Assembly (NCBI GenBank): GCA_965221545.1
Contig: OZ244901.1
Location: 4,154,001 to 4,218,000, forward strand
DNA: 64,000 nt
Reading direction: 5' to 3'
Origin: JAJEFO01 sp022819605
GTDB taxonomy: Bacteria > Pseudomonadota > Alphaproteobacteria > Rhodobacterales > Rhodobacteraceae
Under the pieces are notes generated by a model. That model did no database searches. It was not told where the DNA came from and worked only from the letters and a program-made list of their open reading frames with translations. A program made the position numbers and the translations under genes. Shown one piece after another: positions 34,468 through 43,389 of this stretch (the stretch's first letter is position 1; the number at the start of each line of letters is the position of its first letter).

Positions 34468-35745
34468 ATGCTGGCGATCCTGTTCACCACCTTTTTCGTT
34501 CTGCTGGTGTTCAACATACCGATCGCCTTTGCGCTTGGCATCGCGTCGGCCCTGACGCTCTGGATTGACAGCACGCTGCCGCTCAACAGCATCGTCACCC
34601 GGGCCTTCGTGGGCGTCGATTCCTTCACCCTGCTGGCGATCCCGTTCTTCATCATCGCGGGCGAACTGATGAACGCCTGCGGCATCACCGAGCGCATCGT
34701 CGCCTTTTCGAAGTCTCTCGTCGGGCACATTCGCGGCGGCCTGGCACATGTGACGATCATGTCCAACATGTTCTTTTCGGGCATTTCCGGATCGGCAACC
34801 GCGGATGCCTCGGCCCTGGGATCGATGATGATCCCGGCCATGAAGAAGAACGGTTTCGATGGCGACTATGCCGTCGCCGTCAATGCCTCGGCCAGCGCCA
34901 TGGGTCCCATCATCCCGCCCAGCATCATGATGGTGATCTACGGCTCCATCGCCAATGTCTCGATTGCCCAGCTGTTCCTTGGCGGCTTCGTGCCCGGGCT
35001 GCTCGTCGCGGCGGGACTGATGGCAATGGCATATGTCATCGCGAAGAAACGCGGCTACCCGGCGCCGCCGCGATCCGAACTTCCTCCCGTGTTGCCCGCC
35101 TTCCGCGATGCGCTTTGGGCGCTCGCAATGCCGGTGATCATCCTGGGCGGGATTTTCTCGGGCGTGTTCACGGCGACCGAGGCGGGCGTGGTCGCGGTGG
35201 CCTACGCGACAATCGTGGGCACTTTCATCTATCGCACGCTCACGTTCAGGCTCTTGGGAAAGCTGCTGGTGGATGCGGCCGTGACCACCGCCGCCGCGAT
35301 GTTCCTGATCGCGATGGCGACCTCGTTTGCCTGGCTGCTGGCCTGGGAGGGGTTTGGCGCGGCGGTCCTGGACGTTCTCGGCGGTCTCACGACGAATCCG
35401 ACACTCGCTGTTCTGCTGATCCTTGGGTTCATCCTGATCCTGGGACTGTTCATCGAGGGCATCCCGATCCTGATCATATTCACGCCTGTCGTGCTGCCCG
35501 TCATTCAAGGGCTCGGCATTGACCCGGTCTACTTCGGCGTCGTCCTGGTCATGGCAGTCGTCATCGGGTCGGTGACGCCGCCGGTGGGCATCCTGACCTA
35601 CATCTGCTGCTCCATCGCGGGACTGACCATTTCGCAGGCATTCCGTGCACTGGTGCCGTTCTGCGCGGTGCTGATCGCCGTCCTCATCGCCGTCGCCGTG
35701 TTCCCGGGCCTGGTCATGACCATCCCGAACCTCTTCAGTCACTAG
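34468..35745 (+). CDS. dctM: TRAP transporter large permease (DctM)
   Basis: 425 residues and about 12 membrane helices. Typical segments are VFNIPIAFALGIASALTLW, MFFSGISGSATADASALGSMMIPAM, NASASAMGPIIPPSIMMVIYG and the end PPVGILTYICCSIAGLT. It forms the transport path for the substrate delivered by the DctP protein encoded two genes downstream. It follows dctQ by nine bases. Confidence 0.95.
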   Translation: MLAILFTTFFVLLVFNIPIAFALGIASALTLWIDSTLPLNSIVTRAFVGVDSFTLLAIPFFIIAGELMNACGITERIVAFSKSLVGHIRGGLAHVTIMSNMFFSGISGSATADASALGSMMIPAMKKNGFDGDYAVAVNASASAMGPIIPPSIMMVIYGSIANVSIAQLFLGGFVPGLLVAAGLMAMAYVIAKKRGYPAPPRSELPPVLPAFRDALWALAMPVIILGGIFSGVFTATEAGVVAVAYATIVGTFIYRTLTFRLLGKLLVDAAVTTAAAMFLIAMATSFAWLLAWEGFGAAVLDVLGGLTTNPTLAVLLILGFILILGLFIEGIPILIIFTPVVLPVIQGLGIDPVYFGVVLVMAVVIGSVTPPVGILTYICCSIAGLTISQAFRALVPFCAVLIAVLIAVAVFPGLVMTIPNLFSH

Positions 35746-35771
35746 CCTCAAGAATTGGAAGGATATTCTCC

Positions 35772-36929
35772 TTGGAAATCTCGCATGAAGAGCTGAAGCA
35801 GCGGACCGAGAGTCTCAGGCGCCGGATGAAGTCTGAAGGGTACGACGCGCTCGTCATCTATTCGGATGAATATCGCTCCGGTCATTCGTCCTACATCACG
35901 AACTACAGGCCGCTGAACGTCATCGAGGAATCGCCGCAGCTGGTCATCCTGATCGGAGACCGGCCACCTGTCGTGCTCCTGGGGAGATTGAACGCCTATG
36001 CCGCGAGAGACCTCTGCTGGATCGACGACGTGCGCGGCATCCACCGTCCGTTCAAGGACTTGCCAGAGATCTTCGCCCCGATCGTCGGACGCCGCAGCAG
36101 GATCGGGCTGATTGGCAAGAACATCCTGCCCGTCGAGATCTACGAGCAGATCTCCGGGTCAGTGCCGCAAGCCACATTCGAAGCGCGCGACGACATCATG
36201 CTTGATCTGCGCAAGATCAAGTCCGCCGCGGAAATCGCGCTGATGGAACGCGCGGCAGAGATCAATGACGAGGTGCTTCGGCAAGCGGTGAAGCAGGTCA
36301 AGGTCGGGATGACTGAAGTCCAGGTCGCCGGCGTCGCGGAGAACATCGCGCGCAAGCTGAATGCCGACATCGGTTCTGCAACGGTTGTCATGTCAGGTCC
36401 GAATACGAAGTACCCGGCCTGGCGCGCAATGGACCGCAAGATCGAGCCCGGCGACTACGTCATGCTGGACTTCAACCCGGCCATCGGAAACTACTGCAAC
36501 GATGGCGGCATCACCATCCTGATGCCGGGTGCCGATCCGGAACAGGAGCGTGCCCTCGTCGTAGGCCACAGAACGCTGAAAAAGGTCATCCCGACCATTC
36601 GCCCCGGCATTACCGCGCGCTCGATTTTCGACACCTTGCTGGCCGAGCTGGAGCCCGAGGGGCTGGCGGAGCATTTCACGCCTTATGCAAAGGGGATGCG
36701 CGGGGTTGGCCATGCGGTCGGACTGGACGTGGTCGAACCGCCGAACCTGAGCTCGGACAGCGATTTCGAACTGGAGGCGGGCATGACGTTGGCGATCAAG
36801 CTCGACCTGCATGACCTGGTCGGCGGCGGATACCGGATCGAAGTCGTAGTCGCCGTCACAGAAAGCGGCGTTCGTCCGCTGAACAAGCTGGTTCTGGATG
36901 AGCCGGATGACTTTGCCGTTCAGCGCTGA
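35772..36929 (+). CDS. M24 (creatinase/aminopeptidase P-like) protein with an altered metal site
   Basis: 385 residues from a TTG at 35772 (GGAAGGATA ahead). N-terminal creatinase-type domain to about residue 145, then a pita-bread fold. Of the five M24 metal ligands, both aspartates (MLDFNP and CNDGGIT), the first histidine (GVGHAVG) and the last glutamate (YRIEVVV) are present. The other glutamate is replaced by lysine (AGMTLAIKLDL), and the second conserved histidine is valine (LDVVEPP). Metal-dependent peptidase activity is therefore doubtful; a metal-free creatinase-like hydrolase is an alternative. Between TRAP genes, it probably acts on the imported compound. Confidence 0.82.
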   Translation: MEISHEELKQRTESLRRRMKSEGYDALVIYSDEYRSGHSSYITNYRPLNVIEESPQLVILIGDRPPVVLLGRLNAYAARDLCWIDDVRGIHRPFKDLPEIFAPIVGRRSRIGLIGKNILPVEIYEQISGSVPQATFEARDDIMLDLRKIKSAAEIALMERAAEINDEVLRQAVKQVKVGMTEVQVAGVAENIARKLNADIGSATVVMSGPNTKYPAWRAMDRKIEPGDYVMLDFNPAIGNYCNDGGITILMPGADPEQERALVVGHRTLKKVIPTIRPGITARSIFDTLLAELEPEGLAEHFTPYAKGMRGVGHAVGLDVVEPPNLSSDSDFELEAGMTLAIKLDLHDLVGGGYRIEVVVAVTESGVRPLNKLVLDEPDDFAVQR

Positions 36930-37031
36930 CCGGACGCACCACAGGTTTCCGCCCCACGGGGCGGGAATGCCCGGCGCACGTGCCGGGAAAACAACCGGAA
37001 ATACCGTTCTCGAAAAGGGAGGAACACGAAG

Positions 37032-38015
37032 ATGATCAAGAGAGACTTGCTCAAGGGCGTCGGAGCGGCGTTCGCCCTGTCAATGGCTGCACTGGTGCAG
37101 CCGGCAATGGCAGCCGACACGACCATCAGGATTGCGTCCGTCACGGGCCCGGCCCACCATCACAACGTGTCGCTTCGCTGGTTTGCGGATCGCGTGGCCG
37201 CGAGAGATGTCGGTCTGAACATCGAGGTTCTGGACGGCGCGCAGCTTGGCGGCGAACGGGACTACATCGAAGGCATGATGCTGGGCAGCATCCAGATGGC
37301 TCAAGTGTCCACGGCGCCGGTCAGCGGATTCATTCCCGAGTTCGACCTGTTCAGCCTGCCGTACCTGATCCGCGACACGGACCACTTCAAGAACGTGGTC
37401 ACCGGGCCGGTCGGCGCCAAGTTCAGCGAGCTGGCCGAAGGGCGCGGCCTGAAGATCCTGGCCTGGTTCGACAACGGCTATCGCAACGTGTTCAACAAGG
37501 TTCGTCCCGTTGTCACGCCAGAGGACATGGATGGCTTGAAGATTCGCGTGATGGAAAGCCCGTTGATGGTGAACACGCTGAACGCGATGGGCGGCTCGGC
37601 AACCCCGATGTCCTACAGCGAACTCTACACCGCACTCGAACAAGGTGTTCTGGACGGTGGCGAAAACGCAGCTGGCAACGTGCTGAACGACAAGTTCTAC
37701 GAGGTCAGCGCTTACTTCTCGATGACGCAGCATTTCCGCCCGCCGGGGATTGTTGCCATCAGCTTGGGGACCTGGAACGGACTGTCCGCCGAACAGCAGG
37801 CCGTAATGACGGAAGAAGCCGCGGCTCTGCAGGACTATGAAATCCAGCTAACCGCAGAAGTCGGTGCGGCCGCGGTCGAAGAACTCAAGACCAAGGGCAT
37901 GGAGATCAACGAAGCCGATGTCGCTGCGTTCCGTGAACGCATGGGGCCGGTCTACGAGGACTTCATCGCCAAGCAAGGCGCTGAACTTCTGGAGATGGTT
38001 CAGAATACGCCGTAG
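37032..38015 (+). CDS. dctP: TRAP transporter substrate-binding protein (DctP)
   Basis: 327 residues with a signal peptide (KRDLLKGVGAAFALSMAALVQPAMA, cut after AMA at about residue 27) and the DctP fold: LRWFADRVAARDVGLNIEVLDGAQLGGERDYIEGMMLG and GLKIRVMESPLMVNTLNAMGGSATPMSYSELYTALEQGVLDG. The arginine in KIRVME is the usual carboxylate-binding residue, so an organic acid ligand is likely. GGGAGGAA precedes the start. The gene is followed by a strong terminator. Confidence 0.94.
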   Translation: MIKRDLLKGVGAAFALSMAALVQPAMAADTTIRIASVTGPAHHHNVSLRWFADRVAARDVGLNIEVLDGAQLGGERDYIEGMMLGSIQMAQVSTAPVSGFIPEFDLFSLPYLIRDTDHFKNVVTGPVGAKFSELAEGRGLKILAWFDNGYRNVFNKVRPVVTPEDMDGLKIRVMESPLMVNTLNAMGGSATPMSYSELYTALEQGVLDGGENAAGNVLNDKFYEVSAYFSMTQHFRPPGIVAISLGTWNGLSAEQQAVMTEEAAALQDYEIQLTAEVGAAAVEELKTKGMEINEADVAAFRERMGPVYEDFIAKQGAELLEMVQNTP

Positions 38016-38031
38016 TCGGCAATCAATCTGG

Positions 38032-38062
38032 CGCGGGAGGGCTTCATGCCCGCCCGCGTTTT
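38032..38062 (+). terminator. Rho-independent terminator of the TRAP operon
   Basis: An 11-base stem (CGCGGGAGGGC / GCCCGCCCGCG, one mismatch) closes a TTCAT loop and is followed by TTTT. It sits 17 bases after dctP. Confidence 0.85.
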
Positions 38063-38142
38063 CATGGTACCGCTCGCGACCGCATGACCTCCGCGATCAG
38101 AGGCGCTCAATGGGCTTGTCGTGAACCGGGGGCATGCAGGAT

Positions 38143-38784
38143 TCATTCGGCTTCCGGCCGTCCGCCCGTTCGATTGAAGTAGGCCGCGATTGCGTGGTCG
38201 AGCTCCATGTAGAGGTTGTCCCCGTGCCGCCTTGCCCAGATCAGGGCCTGGAGCCGCAGGTCCTGGTTGGAAAAGTCAATCGTTCCGGTTCTGAGCAGGT
38301 AGATCGCAATGTCGGCATGCTTGTTCTTGATTGCCTCGATGAGGGCGTTGTTTCGGCCGGTCTTGTCAGAAATGTTCACGTTCGCGCCATGGCTGACCAG
38401 GCAGCGTGCAATGTGGGCATGACCCTTCACGGCCGTCTCGATCAGCGCGGTGCGCCCATAGTACTCGGCCTGGAGATCCACCATTGTCTTGGGATGGCGC
38501 AGCAGGCACTCCACGATGTCGAGGTTTCCGCCGCTGGCAGCGAGCATCAGCGGCGTGCTCCTCCACCTGTTCCTGGCATTGACGTCGATGTGCGGATGTT
38601 CAAGCAGCAGCCTGGCCAGGTCGAGGTGCTGGCTGTGAACGGCAATGTGAAGTGCAGTCCAGCCATCGCCGTCGGCAGCATTGACATCCGCGGTCTCAAG
38701 GGCCGCACTGGCCGCCTGGACGTCGCCGGCGATTGCCGCCTCGATCAGTTCGCCGTCATCGCTGGCCTCGTGGTGTTCAACCAT
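38143..38784 (-). CDS. Ankyrin-repeat protein
   Basis: 213 residues with four to five ankyrin repeats: DGWTALHIAVHSQHLDLARLLLEH, RSTPLMLAASGGNLDIVECLLRH, GRTALIETAVKGHAHIARCLVSHGANVN and GRNNALIEAIKNKHADIAIYLLR. No signal peptide or catalytic domain is visible. The ATG at 38784 has AGGTGAGG ahead, better than a GTG four codons earlier. It is likely a cytoplasmic protein-binding scaffold; partner unknown. It converges with the TRAP operon. Confidence 0.9.
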   Translation of the reverse strand: MVEHHEASDDGELIEAAIAGDVQAASAALETADVNAADGDGWTALHIAVHSQHLDLARLLLEHPHIDVNARNRWRSTPLMLAASGGNLDIVECLLRHPKTMVDLQAEYYGRTALIETAVKGHAHIARCLVSHGANVNISDKTGRNNALIEAIKNKHADIAIYLLRTGTIDFSNQDLRLQALIWARRHGDNLYMELDHAIAAYFNRTGGRPEAE

Positions 38785-39140
38785 GGAATTCCTCACCTTT
38801 GGGGCTTATATGCATGACTGAAATCCTTCAGCCGTATACCGTTCCGCGTCCTCGTCCGGCAACCCGGCGCGATAGCCTTCAAGAACACTCTCGGACGCAC
38901 CGGGACGGCTCTTGGAGCCGATGACCCACCCGGCCACCGCCACAAGGCGATGGAGATTGTTCCGTGCCGCGTTGACATCGCGGCAACTTTGCGGACCTTG
39001 TGCGCTACATTCCCGCCGGCACTCGCAGCCCTGCGGTTCAGTTGTTGAATGCACCTGACCCTCTCCCGCGCATGATGCACGGGCAGCACGAAAGCGCAGC
39101 ACTTTTCCTCCATGCCTATCAATAAAGTATGTAATCCCCA
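38785..39140. other. Intergenic region between the ankyrin and urease genes
   Basis: About 350 bases with no recognisable gene, tRNA or clear terminator on either strand. The urease operon ends at its right edge and the ankyrin promoter should lie at its left. Confidence 0.4.
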
Positions 39141-39761
39141 TCATTTTCGGCCCAATCCGCCAATGTCGTCGATGTGGCGCAGGATCTCTTTCACGCCGCT
39201 GTCGAACCTGAGCTGGCAGAACACGTAGGGTCTGCCGGCGCGCATTCGATCCGTGTCGCGCTTCATGAGGTCAAGATCCGCACCCACGTGAGGAGCCAGG
39301 TCCGTCTTGTTGATGACCAGGATGTCGGAGCGCGTGATCGCAGGTCCGCCCTTGCGCGGTATTTCCTCGCCTGCCGCAACATCGATGACGTAGATCGTCA
39401 GGTCGGCAAGTTCGGGCGAAAACGTGGCCGACAGGTTGTCGCCGCCGGATTCGATCAGGACCAGGTCAAGATCGGGATGCACGTCGCAAAGCTCGGCGAT
39501 CGCGGCAAGGTTGATCGAGGCATCCTCGCGGATCGCCGTGTGCGGACAGCCGCCGGTTTCAACGCCCTTGATCCGGTCGGACGGCAGCGCCTGAACGCGC
39601 AGGAGGGCATCGGCGTCCTCCCGGGTGTAGATGTCGTTCGTCACGACAGCCATTGACAGGTCGTCGCGAAACGCCTCGCAGAGCGCTGCGGTCAGCGTGG
39701 TCTTGCCGGCCCCGACCGGGCCGCCGATGCCGATGCGAAGAGGGCCGTTCGGACTTTTCAT
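39141..39761 (-). CDS. ureG: Urease accessory GTPase UreG
   Basis: 206 residues: P-loop GGPVGAGKTTLTAALCEAF, the nickel-binding metal motif ETGGCPHTAIREDASIN (Cys-Pro-His), ESGGDNLSATF and NKTDLAPHVGADL for guanine recognition. It hydrolyses GTP to load nickel into urease together with UreD, UreF and UreE. The ATG at 39761 overlaps the ureF stop by four bases. Confidence 0.97.
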   Translation of the reverse strand: MKSPNGPLRIGIGGPVGAGKTTLTAALCEAFRDDLSMAVVTNDIYTREDADALLRVQALPSDRIKGVETGGCPHTAIREDASINLAAIAELCDVHPDLDLVLIESGGDNLSATFSPELADLTIYVIDVAAGEEIPRKGGPAITRSDILVINKTDLAPHVGADLDLMKRDTDRMRAGRPYVFCQLRFDSGVKEILRHIDDIGGLGRK

Positions 39762-40420
39762 GTACGGAATATCCTCGAGTTCTGGGATTCGTGCCGCATT
39801 GAAGCGATATCGGTCAGGAACGCTGCAGATGCGAGTTTCGACAAGTCGCCGTCGCGCGTGTCCTTCGCAACCTCCGGGCAGAGCAGGGTCAGCCGTCGAA
39901 GGATGGCCTGCCCCTGCTGCTGGCCAACGGCAAGCAGTCTCTGGCCGGCAGCGACGAGATTGGACAGGAAGGCATGGAGGTAGAGCTTCTGGGTCAGGGC
40001 AAGGGGCAGGGATTCCTGCGCGGCTGCGGCACCGAGCGCCACGGGAAAGGTCAGCTCTTCCGGCACCATGTCCCATGCGGCCAAGGCCCTGCCAAAGGCC
40101 AGTCCCTGCGCCTCCGTCTCCAGCCGTCGTTCGGCCGAGGCCGAAAAGGCGCGTGCCGTCCGGTCGATTTCCGCAAGACGCTGACGCGTTTCGGCATTGA
40201 AGGCGGCAGCCAGGAGCAGGGAATCCGCCCGCCCCGCACCATGCAGCAAGACGTCTTCGAGCCAGGCTTCCAAGCCGGCTCCGTCCTTCACCCATCCCAT
40301 GCCCGCTGCACCTTCCAGCCCGTGGCTGTAGGCGAAGGATCCGACCGGAAATGCCGGCGAGAGCCATTGCGTCAGGGTCAGGATTTGCGTGTCAGTGGGC
40401 ATGAGAATGGGTGCGGCCAT
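39758..40420 (-). CDS. ureF: Urease accessory protein UreF
   Basis: 220 residues, all-helical UreF: LTLTQWLSPAFPVGSFAYSHGLE is the family signature, and the end MRHESQNSRIFRT with a conserved arginine fits. UreF bridges UreG and the UreD-urease complex and gates nickel delivery. It overlaps ureE by 29 bases at its start. An ATG six codons in (40402) is an equally good start. Confidence 0.94.
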   Translation of the reverse strand: MAAPILMPTDTQILTLTQWLSPAFPVGSFAYSHGLEGAAGMGWVKDGAGLEAWLEDVLLHGAGRADSLLLAAAFNAETRQRLAEIDRTARAFSASAERRLETEAQGLAFGRALAAWDMVPEELTFPVALGAAAAQESLPLALTQKLYLHAFLSNLVAAGQRLLAVGQQQGQAILRRLTLLCPEVAKDTRDGDLSKLASAAFLTDIASMRHESQNSRIFRT

Positions 40421-40829
40421 GACCGTAGGCGCCGCCTTCCGGAGTAAACGGTTCGGTTACCGTCGTGACTGTTGCGCCGAGCCTTTCCAGCATGTCGCGC
40501 ATCACGTGATCTCGCTGGATCAAGAGACGGTCGGCCTCGACCTGGCAAGGCGTGTGGCGGTTGCCGATGTGCCAGGCGAGCCGGATCAGGTCGCCTTTCA
40601 CCTGGAAGAGCTCTTCTTCGGCGGGCACGACGCCTACAACGCGACCATCGTCCAGGACGAATGCCTCGTGCTGATCCACCGAGGTCGTCTGGGAAAGATC
40701 CACGAGAAATCGCAGCCCGCTCGCGGCGGTCAGCACCTTGCGACGCAGAAACCGCGCCTCATAGTCCAGAACAACGCTGTCCTCGGCATGGTGCGCGTGC
40801 TTTACCGTTCGGCTGACAGGAAGAGTCAT
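40392..40829 (-). CDS. ureE: Urease nickel metallochaperone UreE
   Basis: 145 residues. The UreE core (LAWHIGNRHTPCQVEADRLLIQRDHVM) carries the interface histidine, and the C-terminus HGRTHSHAH is a short His-rich nickel-binding tail. It delivers nickel to UreG. It follows ureC by ten bases. Confidence 0.95.
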   Translation of the reverse strand: MTLPVSRTVKHAHHAEDSVVLDYEARFLRRKVLTAASGLRFLVDLSQTTSVDQHEAFVLDDGRVVGVVPAEEELFQVKGDLIRLAWHIGNRHTPCQVEADRLLIQRDHVMRDMLERLGATVTTVTEPFTPEGGAYGHGRTHSHAH

Positions 40830-40839
40830 CGCAGTTTCC

Positions 40840-42549
40840 TCAGAACATGAAATATCGCTGTGCCATGGGCAGGGTCTCGGCCGGCTGGCAGGTCAGCAGT
40901 TCGCCATTGGCGCGCACCTCGTAAGTCTCCGGATCCACCTCCACTTCCGGCGTGGCGTCGTTCAGGACCAGGTCCGTCTTGCCGATCTCGCGCGTATCGG
41001 TCACGGCCAGCGTGTCCTTGGCCAGGCCGAGCGCGGCGCCGATGCCAGCGCTTTGCGCCGCAGCGCTGACAAAGGTCACGGAAGAAAGTTCGACGCTCCT
41101 GCCGTAAGCGCCGAACATGGGGCGCGAATGGACCGGCTGCGGCGTCGGGATCGAGGCGTTGGGATCGCCCATCTGTGCCATGGCGATGGTCCCGCCGATC
41201 AGCACCATCTCCGGCTTCACGCCGAAAAAGGCAGGATTCCACAGGACGAGGTCGGCCCGCTTTCCCTCTTCGACCGACCCGATTTCTTGCGCGATCCCGT
41301 GCGCGATGGCCGGGTTGATCGTGTATTTGGCGATGTAACGGCGAACGCGGTAGTTGTCGTTGCTGCCGGTTTCTTCCGGCAGGCGCCCGCGCTGCTTCTT
41401 CATCTTGTCGGCGGTCTGCCATGTGCGGATCAGGACCTCCCCCACGCGCCCCATCGCCTGGCTGTCGGACGCGATGATCGAAAACGCGCCCGTGTCGTGA
41501 AGGATGTCCTCCGCCGCGATCGTCTCGCGCCGGATGCGGCTTTCCGCGAAGGCCACGTCTTCCGGAATGGACTTGTCGAGGTGATGACAGACCATGAGCA
41601 TGTCGAGATGCTCCTCCACCGTGTTGACCGTGAAGGGCCGCGTCGGGTTCGTGGAGGACGGCAAGACATGATCCTCGCCGCAGATCCTGATGATGTCCGG
41701 CGCATGCCCGCCCCCCGCACCTTCTGTGTGGAAGGCGTGGATGGTGCGGCCGTCAATTGCCTTCATGGTGTTCTCGACGAACCCGCTTTCGTTGAGCGTG
41801 TCCGTATGGATCATTACCTGAACGTCCATCGCGTCTGCCACGGACAGGCAGCAATCGATGGCTCCAGGCGTTGTTCCCCAGTCCTCGTGCAGTTTCAGGG
41901 CACAGGCCCCGCCCTCTACCTGCTCTTCCAGGGCAGCGGGGAGCGAGGCATTGCCCTTGCCTGCAAAGGCGAGGTTCATCGGGAAGGCGTCCGCCGCCTG
42001 CAGCATCCGCCCGATATGCCAGGGCCCGGGCGTGCAGGTGGTGGCAAGCGTGCCATGCGCAGGCCCGGTGCCGCCGCCAAGCATGGTTGTCAGGCCGGAG
42101 TGCAGGGCATCCTCGATCTGCTGCGGACAGATGAAATGGATATGGCTGTCAAAGCCGCCGGCGGTGAGGATCTTGCCTTCGCCCCCAATCGCCTCGGTAC
42201 CTGGCCCGACAACGATGTCGACACCGGGCTGAGTGTCGGGATTTCCCGCCTTGCCGATCCTGGCGATCCGCCCGTCCTTCAGCCCGACGTCCGCCTTGTA
42301 GATGCCGGCATGATCGACGATCAGTGCATTGGTGATCACCGTATCCACCGCTCCTTCGGCACGAGTGACCTGTGACTGTCCCATCCCGTCGCGGATGACC
42401 TTGCCGCCGCCGAACTTGATTTCTTCGCCATAGGAAGTGTGGTCGCGCTCGACCTCGATGATAAGGTCGGTGTCGGCAAGCCGGACCTTGTCCCCGGTGG
42501 TGGGGCCGAACATGGCGGCATAGTCAGAGCGCGAGATGGTCGCAGGCAT
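40840..42549 (-). CDS. ureC: Urease subunit alpha (catalytic)
   Basis: 569 residues, the standard size, from the ATG at 42549. SRSDYAAMFGPTTGDKVRLADTDL opens the protein, GFDSHIHFICPQQ supplies nickel histidines, GACALKLHEDWGTTP contains the lysine that is carbamylated to bridge the two nickels, and MVCHHLDKSI holds the catalytic flap histidine. All look intact. It hydrolyses urea to ammonia and carbamate. Confidence 0.98.
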   Translation of the reverse strand: MPATISRSDYAAMFGPTTGDKVRLADTDLIIEVERDHTSYGEEIKFGGGKVIRDGMGQSQVTRAEGAVDTVITNALIVDHAGIYKADVGLKDGRIARIGKAGNPDTQPGVDIVVGPGTEAIGGEGKILTAGGFDSHIHFICPQQIEDALHSGLTTMLGGGTGPAHGTLATTCTPGPWHIGRMLQAADAFPMNLAFAGKGNASLPAALEEQVEGGACALKLHEDWGTTPGAIDCCLSVADAMDVQVMIHTDTLNESGFVENTMKAIDGRTIHAFHTEGAGGGHAPDIIRICGEDHVLPSSTNPTRPFTVNTVEEHLDMLMVCHHLDKSIPEDVAFAESRIRRETIAAEDILHDTGAFSIIASDSQAMGRVGEVLIRTWQTADKMKKQRGRLPEETGSNDNYRVRRYIAKYTINPAIAHGIAQEIGSVEEGKRADLVLWNPAFFGVKPEMVLIGGTIAMAQMGDPNASIPTPQPVHSRPMFGAYGRSVELSSVTFVSAAAQSAGIGAALGLAKDTLAVTDTREIGKTDLVLNDATPEVEVDPETYEVRANGELLTCQPAETLPMAQRYFMF

Positions 42550-42613
42550 GATGCGTTCCCTTCCTAATCGCCCCGAAACGCGAGCGAGACATGGGCCAAT
42601 GACGAGACGGGCA

Positions 42614-42919
42614 TCAGAGCGCTCCCATGATCTGCTGATTGAACCCGAACACGTTCCGCGCACCACCGATGGGAATGAGCTGCACTTCCCGGCGCTGACC
42701 CGGCTCGAAGCGCACCGCCGTCCCGGCAGCAATGTCGAGGCGCATGCCCCGCGCCGCTTCGCGGTCGAATTCCAACGCGTCGTTCGCCTCTCCGAAATGG
42801 TAGTGCGAGCCCACCTGCACCGGCCGGTCTCCGGAATTGGCGACCATCAACGTGACCGCTTCCCGGTCGGCGTTCAGAGTGATTTCACCCGGCACGGCCA
42901 TCACCTCGCCCGGGATCAT
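42614..42919 (-). CDS. ureB: Urease subunit beta
   Basis: 101 residues with the UreB signature IPGEVMAVPGEITLNADREAVTL and GSHYHFGEANDALEFDREAA, GTAVRFEPGQRREVQLIPIGG. It is a structural subunit of the urease trimer. Its ATG overlaps the stop of a small signal-peptide gene by four bases (ATGA). Confidence 0.97.
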   Translation of the reverse strand: MIPGEVMAVPGEITLNADREAVTLMVANSGDRPVQVGSHYHFGEANDALEFDREAARGMRLDIAAGTAVRFEPGQRREVQLIPIGGARNVFGFNQQIMGAL

Positions 42920-43074
42920 GCTTGCACCTTCGCGCGGTCCAGGCCTGCGGCTGCTGCCGGTGCGACGAGACCCGAGCCGACGGGCATGCTCCGGTTGACA
43001 CGTGTGGGCGGCAATTCCGCCTCGTCGGCGCGGGCGGGCAGCGCAAGCAAGAGAAGCGGTGGGAGAACGCGCAT
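42916..43074 (-). CDS. Small exported peptide between ureA and ureB
   Basis: 52 codons from an ATG at 43074 behind an excellent site (GAGGAGG, six bases ahead), ending in an ATGA overlap with ureB. The sequence begins RVLPPLLLLALPARADE, a compact signal peptide with a likely cut after ARA, leaving about 36 residues (ELPPTRVNRSMPVGSGLVAP). I do not recognise the mature part. Translational coupling inside the urease operon suggests a real gene. A secreted or membrane-bound role in urea or nickel handling is only a guess. Confidence 0.7.
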   Translation of the reverse strand: MRVLPPLLLLALPARADEAELPPTRVNRSMPVGSGLVAPAAAAGLDRAKVQA

Positions 43075-43085
43075 GAAATTCCTCC

Positions 43086-43388
43086 TCAGCGGATCGGGTT
43101 GTGAACGGTGACGAGCTTTGTCCCGTCGGGAAAGGTCGCCTCCACCTGAACGTCGTGGATCATCTCGGCCACACCCTCCATGCATTGATCCCTGGTGACG
43201 ACTTCAGCGCCGGCCTCCATCATGTCGGCGACAGAGCGGCCATCACGCGCGCCTTCGACCACCGCGTCGGCAATCAGGGCAATGGCCTCCGGATGATTCA
43301 GCTTCACGCCGCGCGCCAGCCGCTTGCGGGCAACTTCCGCTGCCATGGAGATGAGTAGCTTCTCCTTCTCTCGGGGCGTCAGGTTCAT
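43086..43388 (-). CDS. ureA: Urease subunit gamma
   Basis: 100 residues: NLTPREKEKLLISMAAEVARKRLARGVKLNHPEAIALI, VADMMEAGAEVVTRDQCMEGVAEMIHDVQVEATFPDGTKLVTVHNPI. Full length and typical. It is a structural subunit of urease, one base after ureD. Confidence 0.98.
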   Translation of the reverse strand: MNLTPREKEKLLISMAAEVARKRLARGVKLNHPEAIALIADAVVEGARDGRSVADMMEAGAEVVTRDQCMEGVAEMIHDVQVEATFPDGTKLVTVHNPIR

Positions 43389-43389
43389 G

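Noticed and set aside
34024..35751. 575-codon open frame on the minus strand across dctQM
   Set aside because: Composition dominated by Arg, Asp, Gly and His, typical of the antisense of membrane protein genes; no motif.
38797..39140. Possible tRNA or small RNA in the ankyrin-urease gap
   Set aside because: No T-arm consensus or cloverleaf pairing found on either strand.
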